A program made the translations under genes and the position numbers. Below the pieces are notes generated by a model. The model was not told the origin of the DNA. It saw nothing but the letters and a program-made list of their open reading frames with translations, and did no database searches. Source: Brevundimonas sp. (GTDB lineage: Bacteria; Pseudomonadota; Alphaproteobacteria; Caulobacterales; Caulobacteraceae). Taken from it: 64,000 nucleotides of DNA. The stretch is from assembly GCF_029946145.1 (NCBI RefSeq), contig NZ_JAQSDY010000021.1, positions 105,180 through 169,179 on the forward strand, in the 5' to 3' direction. This document shows, piece by piece, positions 8,865-17,722 of this stretch (within the stretch, counting starts at the first letter, position 1; the number at the start of each line of letters is the position of its first letter).

Positions 8865-9384
8865 GTCCCCCGTCCCACCGCCCCAGCCGCGCGCCAACAG
8901 CGGCTCGGCCATTCCGCCCCTGCCCGACCTGCCGACGCCCGGCGGCCCGGCCGCTGCGCCGCGTTCCGCCTCGCCGGCTCCGGCCAGCCAGCGCGGGCTG
9001 TCGACCCTGTCGTCGGACCTCCAGTTCGACGGCAACATTTCGGGCGGCGGCGATCTCCAGATCGACGGCGCCATCAAGGGCGACGTCCGCGTCGGCCGCC
9101 TGATCGTCGGCGAGACCGGCGCGGTCGAGGGCAATGTCTCGGGCGACTATGTCGAGATCCGGGGCCGCGTCGTCGGCGCCATCTCGGGCAAGCAGGTCAA
9201 GCTGATCGCCACGGCCTATGTCGACGGCGACATCACCGCCGAACAGATGTCGATCGACATCGGCGCCTATTTCCAGGGCCGCGTCCTGCAGGGCCGCCGC
9301 GAAGCGCCCGCGCCGACCGCGCCGCCCCGCCCGGCCGCGCCTGAGGCGGCGCCGCAGATCATCGACATGAAGCCGGGGGCGTAA
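8848..9384 (+). CDS. bacA: Bactofilin
   Basis: Bactofilins polymerise into cytoskeletal filaments and recruit wall enzymes. The 178-residue protein has a proline-rich N-terminal tail, a right-handed beta-helix core of repeated GxV/I strands (about residues 55-150, DLQIDGAIKGDVRVGRLIVG ... VEGNVSGDYVEIRGRVVGAI) and a proline-rich C-terminal tail. The start is TTG at 8848, with GGAG six bases upstream. It overlaps the M23 peptidase by 17 bases, and no ATG in this frame precedes the conserved region. Translational coupling with the peptidase is likely. Confidence 0.9.
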   Translation: MFNKTKSPVPPPQPRANSGSAIPPLPDLPTPGGPAAAPRSASPAPASQRGLSTLSSDLQFDGNISGGGDLQIDGAIKGDVRVGRLIVGETGAVEGNVSGDYVEIRGRVVGAISGKQVKLIATAYVDGDITAEQMSIDIGAYFQGRVLQGRREAPAPTAPPRPAAPEAAPQIIDMKPGA

Positions 9385-9392
9385 CAAACGCC

Positions 9393-9510
9393 TCTCCCTC
9401 CCCTTCATGGGGAGGGATGTCGACGCGAAGCGGCGACAGGGTGGGGTGCATCAGGCATTCCCCACCCGGTCGCTTCGCGACCACCCTCCCCACTTCGGGG
9501 GAGGGAGACC
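9393..9510. repeat. Inverted intergenic repeat between bacA and prfB
   Basis: Two oppositely oriented hairpins (about 9393-9417, CTCCCTCCCC/GGGGAGGGA, and 9484-9508, ACCCTCCCC/GGGGGAGGG) flank inner arms CGAAGCGG and CGCTTCGCG. It sits between convergent genes and could act as a bidirectional terminator. The unit is of a kind scattered through alphaproteobacterial genomes. Confidence 0.6.
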
Positions 9511-9513
9511 ATC

Positions 9514-10636
9514 CTAATCCACCGTCGAGCCGCGCGTCTCGCCGACTCGCGCCGCCAGCGCTGCGCCCATGAAGGCGTCCAGGTCGCCGTCCAGAACCCC
9601 TTGCGTGTCCGATGTCTCGACGTTGGTCCGCAGATCCTTGACCATCTGGTAGGGCTGCAGGACGTAGGATCGGATCTGGTGACCCCAGCCGATGTCGGTC
9701 TTGGCGTCGGCCACGGCCTGCGCCGCCGCCTCGCGCCGCTGCAGCTCCAGCTCGTACAGACGGGCCCGCAGCATCTTCCACGCCTGTTCGCGGTTCTGGT
9801 GCTGCGACCGGCCGGCCTGACAGGCCACCACGGTGTTGGTCGGGATGTGCGTCAGACGCACAGCCGAGTCGGTCTTGTTGATGTGCTGCCCGCCCGAGCC
9901 CGAGGCGCGATAGGTGTCGGTGCGCACGTCGGACGGATTGATGTCGATCTCGATGGCGTCATCCACCACCGGCGAGACTCCGATCGAGGCGAACGAGGTA
10001 TGCCGCTTGGCCGCCGCGTCAAAGGGGCTGATGCGCACCAGCCGGTGCACGCCCGATTCCGACTTCAGCCAGCCGTAGGCGTTGGGCCCGGTGATCAGGA
10101 TGGTGGCCGACTTGATGCCGGCCTGTTCGCCCGATTCCTCGGCCTCAAGCTCGACCTCGTAGCCGTGCGCCCTGGCCCAGCGCGAATACATGCGCAGCAG
10201 CATCCCGGCCCAGTCGCAGGACTCGGTCCCGCCGGCGCCGGAGTTCACTTCCAGATAGGCGTCGTTGCCGTCGGCCTCGCCCGACAGCAGGGCCTCCAGT
10301 TCGGCGCGCCCGGCCCGGTCCTTGATCGCCTTCAGCTGCGCGCGCGCCTCCTCCAGCGTCGCCTCGTCGCCTTCCTCGTCAGCCATTTCGGAGAGCATGA
10401 CCCCCTCCTCCAGCCCGGTTTCCATCTGGCGGACGGTGTTGATCTGGGCCTCGAGGCGCGAGCGGTCGCGCGACACGGCCTGGGCCGCCTCGGGGTCGTT
10501 CCACAGCGTCGGGTCCTCGACCCGCGCGTTCAGCTCATCGAGTTTTCGAAGCGCGACATCCCAGTCAAAGACGCCTCCTGAGCAGAGCGATGCTCTGCTC
10601 GATGTCGGCCTTCATGGCCTCGACATCCGGTCTCAT
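9514..10636 (-). CDS. prfB: Peptide chain release factor 2, with programmed +1 frameshift
   Basis: RF2 releases peptides at UGA and UAA. Translation starts at ATG 10636 (AGGAG upstream) and reads 23 codons to an in-frame TGA at 10567-10565. It then shifts +1 (CTT TGA C read as CTT GAC) and continues to TAG at 9514, giving about 373 residues. The main frame has the SPF codon-recognition motif ([15 protein letters not shown]) and the catalytic GGQ ([12 protein letters not shown]). The frameshift is the family's normal autoregulation: low RF2 slows UGA reading and favours the shift. It is not a mutation. Confidence 0.96.
10561..10582 (-). promoter_or_regulatory. prfB programmed +1 frameshift site
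   Basis: Reading the minus strand: AGG AGG CGT CTT TGA C. An internal Shine-Dalgarno-like AGGAGG lies just upstream of the slippery CTT and the TGA stop, the layout of the classical prfB recoding site. TGA occupies 10567-10565. Confidence 0.95.
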
Positions 10637-10663
10637 CGCGAACTCCTGCGATTCCAAAAGGGA

Positions 10664-10692
10664 ACGGCGCGCCCGAAAAGCAGGCGCGCCGT
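10664..10692 (-). terminator. Hairpin after mrcA, probable terminator
   Basis: A perfect 10-base stem acggcgcgcc (10664-10673) / ggcgcgccgt (10683-10692) with a 9-base loop lies between the end of mrcA and the start of prfB. On the minus strand it is followed by TTCCCTTTT, a weak T-rich tail. Confidence 0.55.
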
Positions 10693-10712
10693 CGATGGCT
10701 CTACCTAGAGGG

Positions 10713-13136
10713 TCAGTACAGTCCGCTCAAGTCCTCCGCCGGTTCCTTCTTCGGCGGCGGCGGTGTCGTGGGCGGCGGCGGTGCGGAAGCCGCGGGCGGG
10801 GCGTCGGGCCCCTCGATCTCGCGGCGGATCACCTCATTGTAGTTCTGCGGACCCGTGGGAATCTGTTCCGCCGGCGCCCGCCGCTCCTCCTCGCGGCGCC
10901 GTTCGGTGCCGGGGCGGAAGGCTTCCTCGATGCCGTTCACGGTGCGGAAGACGGCGTTGCGAGGCCGCACGAACGGTCGGGCCGGACGCTCGCGCAGGGC
11001 CACGCGCATGAAGTCGGTGAACACCGGCACCGGGCCCGTGGCGCCCGTCTCGCCCGAGCCCAGCGGCCGGTTATCGTCGAAGCCGATGAACACCCCCACC
11101 ACGATGTCGGACGAGAAGCCGACGAACCAGGCCGAGCGATACTCATTGGTCGTGCCCGTCTTGCCGCCGACCCAGGGCCCCAGGCTGCTGGCGCTGGCCG
11201 CCGTGCCCCGCCGGACCACGCCCTCCAGCATCGAACTCATCTGATAGGCGGTGATCGGGTCGATGACCTGGGTTCCGCGCTGTTCCAGACGCGGCGACTC
11301 CTGACCGGTGAATGGCCGGCCGCAGTCGCGGCAGCGGCGCGGATCGGCGCTGAAAATGGTCTCGCCGTCCCGGTCCTGGACCATTTCGATCAGATAGGGA
11401 TCGACCCGCCGGCCGCCGTTGACGAAGGCGGCGTAGGCCGCCGTCAGCCGGTACGGCGTCGTCTCACCGGCGCCCAGCGACACCGACAGGTTGGGCTGCA
11501 GGTCGTCGGCGACGCCCATCTTCCTCGACAGGTCGACGACATTGCGCATGCCGATGGCCTGGGCCAGCCGCACGGTCATGACATTGCGCGACAGCTCCAG
11601 CCCGCGGCGCAGCGTTTGCGGACCATAGTATTCGCGGCTGTAGTTTTCCGGCGTCCAGCGTTCCCCGTTGCGTCCGCCGGCGAAGCTGATGGGCGCGTCC
11701 AGGATGATCGAGACGGGGGTGTAATCCCCCTCCAGGGCCGTCGCATAGACGAACGGCTTGAACGCCGAGCCCGGCTGACGCTTCGCCTGGGTCGCGCGGT
11801 TGAAGCTGGACAGGGCGTAGGAATAGCCCCCGACCATGGCCAGCACCCGGCCCGACTGGGGCTCGATGGCGACCAGGGCGCCGTTGACGCGCGGCACCTG
11901 TTTCAGGGCGTACTGGCCGCCCTGCGCCTCGACGAAGATCAGATCGCCGCGTTTCAGCGGGCGGTTGGCGTTGGCCCAGGCCGCGTCCCCGGTGATCAGA
12001 TAGCCGGTGTGATCGTCGCGGGCGGTGCGGATGCGCACGCTGTTGCCGGCGGCGTTCTCGACGGCCGCGGCTTCCCACGCCCGGCGCTCGGGCGGACGCT
12101 GGCCGCGCACGGCGGTCTCACGCCAGCCCCCGGCGAAGTCGGTCGTGCCCCACGGCCCGCGCCAGCCGTGCCGGCGGTCATAGTTCTCCAGCCCCTTCAT
12201 CAGGGCGTCGCGCGCCGCCGACTGCAGCGTCGGGTCCAGCGTCGTGCGCATATAGTAGCCGCCGCGATTGACCTCTTCCTTGCCGAAGCGGGCGATGGCC
12301 TGACGCCGCGCCTCCTCGACGAAGAAGTCGGCGTCGGCGTACTGGGCCCGGCGCGGCGCGTCCTGGGTCGTCAGCGGCCGCCCGCGGGCCGCCACCAGTT
12401 CCTCGTCGCTGATCCAGCCGCTCTGGTTCATCTCGCCCAGCACCCAGTCGCGGCGGCCCTTGGCCGCGCCGGGGTGGCGTTTGGGGTGATAGTTGTTAGG
12501 CCCCTTGGGCAGGGCCGCCAGGAAGGCCGCCTCGTCCGGCGTCAGCTGGCTCAGCGACTTGCCGAAATAATTGTAGGCCGCCGCCGCCACGCCGAACGAA
12601 CGATAGCCCAGGAAGATCTCGTTCAGATACAGTTCGAGGATCTGCTGTTTCGTCAGCGTCGCCTCCAGCCGGTTGGCCAGGATGGCTTCCTTGACCTTGC
12701 GGTTGATGCTGCTCTCGTTGGTCAGCAGGACGTTCTTGGCGACCTGCTGGGTGATGGTCGAGCCGCCCTCCAGCCGCCGCCCCGTGGCCGCGTTGAACAC
12801 GTTCTTGAACATGGCCCGGCCCAGGCCGCCCACGTCGATGCCGCCGTGGTTGAAGAAATTCCGGTCCTCGGCCGCGAGGAACGCCTGCACCACCGGCAAC
12901 GGGATCTGCTCATACGGCACATAGATGCGCCGCTCGTCCGAGAATTCGCCGATCAGGGTGCCGTCGCCCGCATAGACCCGCGTCGCCGTCGCTGGCCGGT
13001 AGTCGGCCAGCTCGGACGCGTCCGGCAGGTCATGGAACAGCCAGGCCGCATAGACGGCGACGATCAGCCCCGCCAGGGCGATTCCGCCCAGCAGGGCGAC
13101 ACCCGCCATTACGAACCAGCGTTCGGCAATCTTCAC
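10713..13136 (-). CDS. mrcA: Penicillin-binding protein 1A, bifunctional transglycosylase/transpeptidase
   Basis: Class A PBP of 807 residues that polymerises and cross-links peptidoglycan in the periplasm. It has an N-terminal membrane anchor (about residues 8-34). A GT51 domain follows, with AAEDRNFFNHGG and GGSTITQQVAKN. The transpeptidase domain has the SxxK serine in RQPGSAFKPF, an SRN motif in LELSRNVMTV, and KTGTT. An OB-like linker lies between the domains. The proline-rich C-terminal tail (PPPPTTPPPPKKEP) is low complexity. The start is next to the membrane anchor. The gene appears monocistronic, ending in a hairpin before prfB. Confidence 0.95.
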   Translation of the reverse strand: MKIAERWFVMAGVALLGGIALAGLIVAVYAAWLFHDLPDASELADYRPATATRVYAGDGTLIGEFSDERRIYVPYEQIPLPVVQAFLAAEDRNFFNHGGIDVGGLGRAMFKNVFNAATGRRLEGGSTITQQVAKNVLLTNESSINRKVKEAILANRLEATLTKQQILELYLNEIFLGYRSFGVAAAAYNYFGKSLSQLTPDEAAFLAALPKGPNNYHPKRHPGAAKGRRDWVLGEMNQSGWISDEELVAARGRPLTTQDAPRRAQYADADFFVEEARRQAIARFGKEEVNRGGYYMRTTLDPTLQSAARDALMKGLENYDRRHGWRGPWGTTDFAGGWRETAVRGQRPPERRAWEAAAVENAAGNSVRIRTARDDHTGYLITGDAAWANANRPLKRGDLIFVEAQGGQYALKQVPRVNGALVAIEPQSGRVLAMVGGYSYALSSFNRATQAKRQPGSAFKPFVYATALEGDYTPVSIILDAPISFAGGRNGERWTPENYSREYYGPQTLRRGLELSRNVMTVRLAQAIGMRNVVDLSRKMGVADDLQPNLSVSLGAGETTPYRLTAAYAAFVNGGRRVDPYLIEMVQDRDGETIFSADPRRCRDCGRPFTGQESPRLEQRGTQVIDPITAYQMSSMLEGVVRRGTAASASSLGPWVGGKTGTTNEYRSAWFVGFSSDIVVGVFIGFDDNRPLGSGETGATGPVPVFTDFMRVALRERPARPFVRPRNAVFRTVNGIEEAFRPGTERRREEERRAPAEQIPTGPQNYNEVIRREIEGPDAPPAASAPPPPTTPPPPKKEPAEDLSGLY

Positions 13137-13169
13137 CGCAGTCTCCGAATGGCGGGCCCGACCACGGGT

Positions 13170-13895
13170 TTAGCTTGCGTCGTCCGCGTCCGCCATAGCA
13201 TCCGTGCGACGGACGAGCTCCTGTCGCGCGGCGGCCACGACATCGGCGTCCATATCCCCCTGCCCGGCCATCCAGCGCAGATAGTCGTCGGGCGGATCGG
13301 ACCACGGCTTGCCGCGATGCTTGCCGAACGGAATCCGGTTCAGCCTCCGCGGCTCGGACGTCCAGCCGATCATCTGCTCGACCGTCGCCTCTTTCAGCAG
13401 GTCGATCAGCAGATGCGCCGTCACCCAGGCGTCGGGCCCGGCCCGGTGCGCCGGACTGGCCAGCGCCGGATCGAGGTTCAGCCCGCGCCAGTAGCGCAGC
13501 ACCTGGTTGGAATGCCCCGGCGCCTGCGGCCACACCGCCTTGGCCGAGCGCACCGTGCAGATCCACGGCAGGCCCCCGTGCGCCGTGTCGGCGATGAAGC
13601 CCCGCTCGAACCCCGCGCTGTGCGCCACCATCACATCGGCGGGCTGGGCGCCGAACATCTCGCGCAGCCGATGTTCGTCGCAATGCGGATCGTCGTCGCG
13701 GAAATGGCCCGGCGTCAGATGGTGCACGGCCATGGCGTGGAACGATATCTCGCCCCGCGGCCTGAACAGTTTCGCCACGGGCGGCAGCGCCGTCCACCCG
13801 TCCCCGTCGCGCACCACATCGACGATCCCGACCTCGATGATCTCCGCGGTCCGGTCTCCCCCGGTGGTTTCCAGATCGACGACTCTCAGGCGCAT
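13170..13895 (-). CDS. 3'-5' exonuclease, ExoX-like DEDDh family with DUF3820 tail
   Basis: A 241-residue exonuclease-fold protein. Exo I is MRLRVVDLETTG (DxE) and Exo III is HRAGPDAWVTA (HxAxxD). Exo II reads VAHSAGFERGFI, with Glu where many relatives have Asp. The C-terminal block IPFGKHRGKPWSDPPDDYLRWM is the DUF3820 motif that often follows ExoX-like nucleases and probably binds nucleic acid. The ATG at 13895 places the catalytic DLETT at residue 7, as is usual, so the longer open frame upstream is rejected. The likely role is DNA repair or RNA trimming; the substrate is not known. Confidence 0.8.
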   Translation of the reverse strand: MRLRVVDLETTGGDRTAEIIEVGIVDVVRDGDGWTALPPVAKLFRPRGEISFHAMAVHHLTPGHFRDDDPHCDEHRLREMFGAQPADVMVAHSAGFERGFIADTAHGGLPWICTVRSAKAVWPQAPGHSNQVLRYWRGLNLDPALASPAHRAGPDAWVTAHLLIDLLKEATVEQMIGWTSEPRRLNRIPFGKHRGKPWSDPPDDYLRWMAGQGDMDADVVAAARQELVRRTDAMADADDAS

Positions 13896-13971
13896 GGGAC
13901 GCAGATAGGCGGTTGGGCGCGCGAGTGCGAGCGCCGCTTGCTGACTGTTTCCAGCCTGCGGCGGCCCGTCG

Positions 13972-14625
13972 TCAGTCGGCCGACTGCCTGTCGGTGAACA
14001 CCGCCAGCTGATCGGCGAACGCTCGCCGGTACGCGGGCCGCGCCTCGCCCCGGGCGATATAGGCCAACAGGTTCGGATACCGCTCCAGCAGGCCCGATCC
14101 ATCCAGCCGGCGCAGCACCGTCACCATCATCACGTCGGCGGCGCTGAACGCGCCGTCCAGCCAGTCCGCGTCGCCCAGCCGGCGAGACAGATCACCCAAC
14201 CGCGCATCCACCCGCGCGTCGAGCATGGGCAGGCGCGCCTCGTGCCAGGGTTTGTCGCGTTCCATCAGCACGGCCCCTCCACGCTCGAGGATGGGCGGCT
14301 CCACTGTGTTCACCGCGGCGAACATCCATGCGATCGCCCGGGCCCGGGCGTTTGCATCATCCGGCAGCAGGCCCGCATGGCGTTCCGCTATGTGGAAGAC
14401 GATCGCCCCCGTCTCGAACAGGGCCAGGTCGCCCTCCTCATACGTCGGAATCTGCCCGAAGGGATGAACCGCCCGATGCGCGGCCTCCTTCATCTGGCCG
14501 AACGAAACCAGACGAACCTCATAGGGCCGGCCCACCTCCTCCAGCGCCCAGCGAACGCGCATGTCCCGCGCCAGTCCCCGACCGCGATCAGGCGAACTTT
14601 CAAATGCGGTGATGGTGGGGGTCAC
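13972..14625 (-). CDS. Glutathione S-transferase family protein
   Basis: A 217-residue soluble GST. The N-terminal thioredoxin-like domain (about residues 1-82) has VRWALEEVGRPYEVRLV, the cis-proline region FGQIPTYEEGDLALFETGAIV and the Glu-Thr glutathione-contact pair. The C-terminal helical domain has the N-capping-box-like FSAADVMMVTVL. It would conjugate or reduce small molecules with glutathione; no substrate is evident. It stands alone on the minus strand, ending 77 bases upstream of the exonuclease start. Confidence 0.88.
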   Translation of the reverse strand: MTPTITAFESSPDRGRGLARDMRVRWALEEVGRPYEVRLVSFGQMKEAAHRAVHPFGQIPTYEEGDLALFETGAIVFHIAERHAGLLPDDANARARAIAWMFAAVNTVEPPILERGGAVLMERDKPWHEARLPMLDARVDARLGDLSRRLGDADWLDGAFSAADVMMVTVLRRLDGSGLLERYPNLLAYIARGEARPAYRRAFADQLAVFTDRQSAD

Positions 14626-14763
14626 GGGACCGCTCCGGCTGGCTGCGCGATGCCGAAGGGATAAGGTGTCCCCGGCCGTCGTGTCGAACAGGAAGCGCTG
14701 ACGGACCTTCCCGAGGCGCGGCCTGGTCAGGTCGCGTAACGGCTCCGGGACGCGGCGCCGGCC

Positions 14764-14777
14764 TTGCGCAAGATCAA
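14764..14777 (+). promoter_or_regulatory. FixK/FNR-like box upstream of cytochrome b561
   Basis: TTGCGCAAGATCAA fits the FixK-type pattern TTG(A/C)-N6-(T/G)CAA. If it acts as a class II site centred near -41, transcription would start near 14812, leaving a 23-base leader to the ATG at 14835. This would place the cytochrome under low-oxygen control. Confidence 0.5.
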
Positions 14778-14834
14778 GGCGTGGGGTTTCTCCCCATGCG
14801 AGGTTTGATTCTCTTCACCCGTCAGAGCACCCCT

Positions 14835-15380
14835 ATGGCCCTATCGCCCCACCTCCCTGCTCCGCCATTCTCCCGGTTGTCCATCATCATGCACTGGCTG
14901 ATGCTGGCGCTTCTGGCGGCCGTCTACGCCTGTATCGAGCTCCGGGAGTTCTATCCGCGCGGCAGTGACGTCCGCGAGGGGTTGAAGACGTGGCATTTCA
15001 TGCTCGGTCTCTCGGTTTTCGTCCTGGTCTGGGTTCGCCTGGCCGCCCGGGCGCTTTCACCACGAGGACCCGCTCCCCGGACCTGGTCAGGCGCCCTGGC
15101 CATGATCGTGCACGTCGCCCTCTATATGCTCATGATCGCAATGCCCGTCCTGGGCTGGTTGCTGCTGAGCGCTGAAGGCGACGCCGTTCCCTTCTTCGGC
15201 CTCGTTCTTCCTCCGCTGGTGGCCCCTGATGCCGCGCTCGCCGAACGGATCGAGGATCTGCACACCACGGTCGGCGCCGCGGGCTACTGGCTGATCGGCT
15301 TCCACGCCGCCGCGGCCCTCTTCCACCACTATGTGCTCAGGGACCCGACCCTGCGTCGCATGGCGCCGGGTCTTCCCTGA
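14835..15380 (+). CDS. Cytochrome b561 family protein
   Basis: A 181-residue inner-membrane di-haem b protein with four predicted transmembrane helices. Histidines are placed as in the family: IIMHWLMLALL, TWHFMLGLSV, IVHVALYMLMIAMPVLGW and LIGFHAAAALFHHYV. Such proteins shuttle electrons between quinol and periplasmic acceptors. The ATG at 14835 is chosen because it leaves a leader after the FixK-like box; ATGs at 14781 and 14796 would lie upstream of the predicted transcript start. No strong ribosome-binding site precedes any candidate, so the start is uncertain. Confidence 0.82.
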   Translation: MALSPHLPAPPFSRLSIIMHWLMLALLAAVYACIELREFYPRGSDVREGLKTWHFMLGLSVFVLVWVRLAARALSPRGPAPRTWSGALAMIVHVALYMLMIAMPVLGWLLLSAEGDAVPFFGLVLPPLVAPDAALAERIEDLHTTVGAAGYWLIGFHAAAALFHHYVLRDPTLRRMAPGLP

Positions 15381-15435
15381 TGGGGACGATCGCGTCTCGC
15401 CGGCGTAGTCTGCGCTACTGGTCTGGAGTTATTCT

Positions 15436-16137
15436 GTGAGTCGTCTCGCCCTGCATCCCGAACGTCATCTGGTCTCACGCATCGGCTGGCTGCGAGCCGC
15501 CGTCCTGGGCGCCAACGACGGGCTGGTGTCGACCGCCAGCCTGGTCATCGGTGTCGCGGCGGCCGAGGCGACGCGCGGCGGAATCCTGATCGCCGGCGTC
15601 GCCGGCCTCGTCGCCGGGGCGATGTCGATGGCGGCGGGGGAATATGTCTCCGTCAGCTCCCAATCGGATACCGAAAAGGCCGATCTCGCCCGCGAGACCG
15701 CCGAGCTGGCGGGGGACCGCGAGTCCGAGGTGACCGAACTGGCCGGCATCTATGCGGCGCGCGGCGTCGACCCGGTTCTGTCGCGGCAGGTGGCGATCCA
15801 GTTGATGGAGAAGGACGCGCTCGGGGCCCATGCGCGGGACGAGCTCGGCATTTCCGAGATCACGACGGCGCGGCCGGTGCAGGCGGCGCTGACCTCGGCC
15901 CTGACGTTCGCGCTCGGCGCCCTTCTGCCCCTGATTCTGGTGATACTCGCGCCGCTGTCAGGCCTGATCATCTGGGTCGGCGTAACGGCCCTGGCGGGAC
16001 TGGTGGGGCTGGGCGCGCTGGGCGCCCTGGCCGGAGGCGCCAACGTAGGCCGTTCCGTCCTGCGGGTCGCCTTCTGGGGCGTCATCGCCATGGCCGCGAC
16101 CGCGGGCATTGGCCGGCTGTTTGGAACGGTGGTCTAG
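15436..16137 (+). CDS. VIT1/CCC1 family membrane protein
   Basis: A 233-residue member of the VIT family, which includes vacuolar iron and manganese transporters. It has paired N-terminal helices (LRAAVLGANDGLVSTASLVIGVA and GVAGLVAGAMSMAAGEYVSV), a charged cytoplasmic stretch with the acidic metal-binding-like region (DTEKADLARETAELA), and three C-terminal helices. The GTG start at 15436 is supported by GGAG eight bases upstream. Divalent metal export or sequestration is inferred from the family. It lies 55 bases after cytochrome b561. Confidence 0.85.
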   Translation: MSRLALHPERHLVSRIGWLRAAVLGANDGLVSTASLVIGVAAAEATRGGILIAGVAGLVAGAMSMAAGEYVSVSSQSDTEKADLARETAELAGDRESEVTELAGIYAARGVDPVLSRQVAIQLMEKDALGAHARDELGISEITTARPVQAALTSALTFALGALLPLILVILAPLSGLIIWVGVTALAGLVGLGALGALAGGANVGRSVLRVAFWGVIAMAATAGIGRLFGTVV

Positions 16138-16217
16138 ATGCGTCCGCTCCGCACCATCCGCCGCCCGGCCCGAAACCGTCACAGCTCCACCGTCCCATCC
16201 GCCCACGGAGACGTGAA

Positions 16218-16850
16218 ATGACCCCGACGCCGGCGCCTCCCCTGCAGCTCGCCACAATCCAGAAGCTGCGGAAGGTCGCGATCGCCATCGCCCTCATCGG
16301 GCTGCTGGCTCTGTCTGTCGTCAGCCAATCCATCGGCGGGATCGATGGCGGTTGGCACGAGTTCGTGGAGACTGTCGGCCTGGCGGCGATCATTCTCTCG
16401 ATCGTCGGCCGCGCCTGGTGCACCCTGTATATCGGGGGACGGAAAAAGGCGGAAATCGTCGACCGGGGCCCCTATTCGATCAGTCGCAATCCGCTCTACG
16501 TCTTCAGTTTCATCGGGGCGTTCGGAATGGGCGCCCAGAGCGGGAGCGCGGTCATCGCCGCTGCTTTCGTGGTGGCGGCGATCCTGGTGTTCCACCTTAC
16601 GGTGCGGCGGGAGGAAGCCTTCCTGCTCCGGGAATTCGGCCCGGGCTATGCCGACTATGTCGCCCGCACGCCCCGATTCTGGCCTCGCTTCTCTCAGTGG
16701 CGCGACGCGGATGAACTGACCATCCGCCCCTCCCTTTTCCTCCTCACCATCCGGGACGGCCTCGTGTTTCTGCTGGCGATCCCGCTGTTCGAGCTGATTG
16801 ATGCGGGCCAGGCGATGCATTGGGTGAAGGTCGCGGCTCACCTCTACTAG
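16218..16850 (+). CDS. Isoprenylcysteine carboxyl methyltransferase-like membrane protein
   Basis: A 210-residue integral membrane protein of the ICMT/PEMT family. Three or four hydrophobic helices precede the SAM-binding C-terminal motif: RGPYSISRNPLYVFSFIGAFG, then VRREEAFLLREFGPGYADYVARTPRFWP. Bacterial members methylate unknown small molecules or lipids. A GGAGACGTGA ribosome-binding site lies just before the ATG. It follows the VIT gene by 80 bases and may share its transcript. Confidence 0.8.
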   Translation: MTPTPAPPLQLATIQKLRKVAIAIALIGLLALSVVSQSIGGIDGGWHEFVETVGLAAIILSIVGRAWCTLYIGGRKKAEIVDRGPYSISRNPLYVFSFIGAFGMGAQSGSAVIAAAFVVAAILVFHLTVRREEAFLLREFGPGYADYVARTPRFWPRFSQWRDADELTIRPSLFLLTIRDGLVFLLAIPLFELIDAGQAMHWVKVAAHLY

Positions 16851-17464
16851 GTCCGGTCCCGACAACTCCCCATCCCGCCTTCCTGCGGCTTGCCCCCAGG
16901 GGTGACGGATGGCCGCCAGGCCGCATGCCGCTCACAATGCTGCGAATTCCAGCTGAACAAGCCAGATTCTCCATGTTAATATGTTGATATTTATACGTTT
17001 ATTTTGAAAAGCAGCGTCATTTCGTAGCCGCAGGAAGGGCCCGTGCGACACTCCTCTCCGTCCCGTCGCGGGGGAGGCGCAAAGGCCTTGCGATCTTTGG
17101 CGGCGGGATGTGGAGAAGCGGGGGCCCGGTTCCGGTTCGTCTTCGTCATCCCGGACTTGATCCGGGAGCAGGACGAGCGACGCCCGGGGTCTGATAACCA
17201 AACGGACGTCAGGGACGAGGGGGATACTCGTCCGGTCCGGGGACCGTGTCGCAAGCACGGCCCGCCCGCCGGAGGCGCTGCGGTAAGGCGATAAGACCGC
17301 CACCCGACGCAAGCTTCCGACCAATCTCCGCGCGGAGCGTCCGGCCTGTGGCCGAAACGGTTCTGCCCTTTTTTGCACCGGGCTCCGGTCCGGCGCTCCG
17401 CACGCCTCCCGCCCCCCGCGCCGTCCGGCGCGGGGTCATTTCCGCATGCCCGATTGGAGGACCC
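16851..17464. other. Gene-free interval with intergenic repeats, an AT-rich patch and a hairpin
   Basis: About 610 bases with no convincing gene on either strand. Contents: a short GC-rich repeat-like stretch at about 16870-16920; an AT-rich patch at about 16970-17005 (ATGTTAATATGTTGATATTTATA), unlike the surrounding GC-rich DNA; an inverted unit TCATCCCGGACTTGATCCGGGA at about 17145; and a strong hairpin at 17414-17435. Short open frames here are rich in Arg, Pro and Gly and look like chance. Confidence 0.6.
17414..17435. repeat. GC hairpin in the leader of the 85-residue gene
   Basis: Perfect 9-base stem ccccgcgcc (17414-17422) / ggcgcgggg (17427-17435) with loop gtcc. It ends 20 bases before the GGAGG of the following small gene, and no T-tract follows, so it may be a leader structure rather than a terminator. 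Confidence 0.4.
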
Positions 17465-17722
17465 ATGCCACGCCGCCGCCCGCCCCGCCCCTATCGACCG
17501 AAACCGACCGAGGCCGACCTCGAGCGCCAGCGCCTCGTGCAGGCCGAACAGTGGCGCCACGCCGTAAACTGCGCGTGGACCCAAATGGTGGTCGAGGAAT
17601 CCTGGCGGCTGGTCGGCCTCGAAGGCTTGCGCGCCTGCGGCCGGGCAGAGTTCGAACGCGGCGCGCGCTCCCTGATCGATCAGGGTCTGACGCCGCCGCC
17701 GAACTGGGAAAGGTTGATCTAG
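17465..17722 (+). CDS. Small hypothetical protein, 85 residues
   Basis: It is not a family I recognise. The start ATG at 17465 has GGAGG four bases upstream, which argues strongly that it is translated. The product begins with a basic, proline-rich stretch (MPRRRPPRPYRPKPTEADLE) and continues as an amphipathic helical region (ERQRLVQAEQWRHAVNCAW, VVEESWRLVGLEG). No signal peptide or membrane segment is seen. It ends tail-to-tail with amiC, the two stops overlapping in CTAG. Confidence 0.6.
   Translation: MPRRRPPRPYRPKPTEADLERQRLVQAEQWRHAVNCAWTQMVVEESWRLVGLEGLRACGRAEFERGARSLIDQGLTPPPNWERLI

Noticed and set aside
9514..10636. prfB as a frameshift pseudogene
   Set aside because: The break is at the conserved recoding signal AGGAGG-CGT-CTT-TGA, so it is the normal programmed shift.
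10590..13997. Plus-strand open frame of about 1,135 codons
   Set aside because: It is antisense to PBP1A and the exonuclease. No motif, and both minus-strand genes are well supported.
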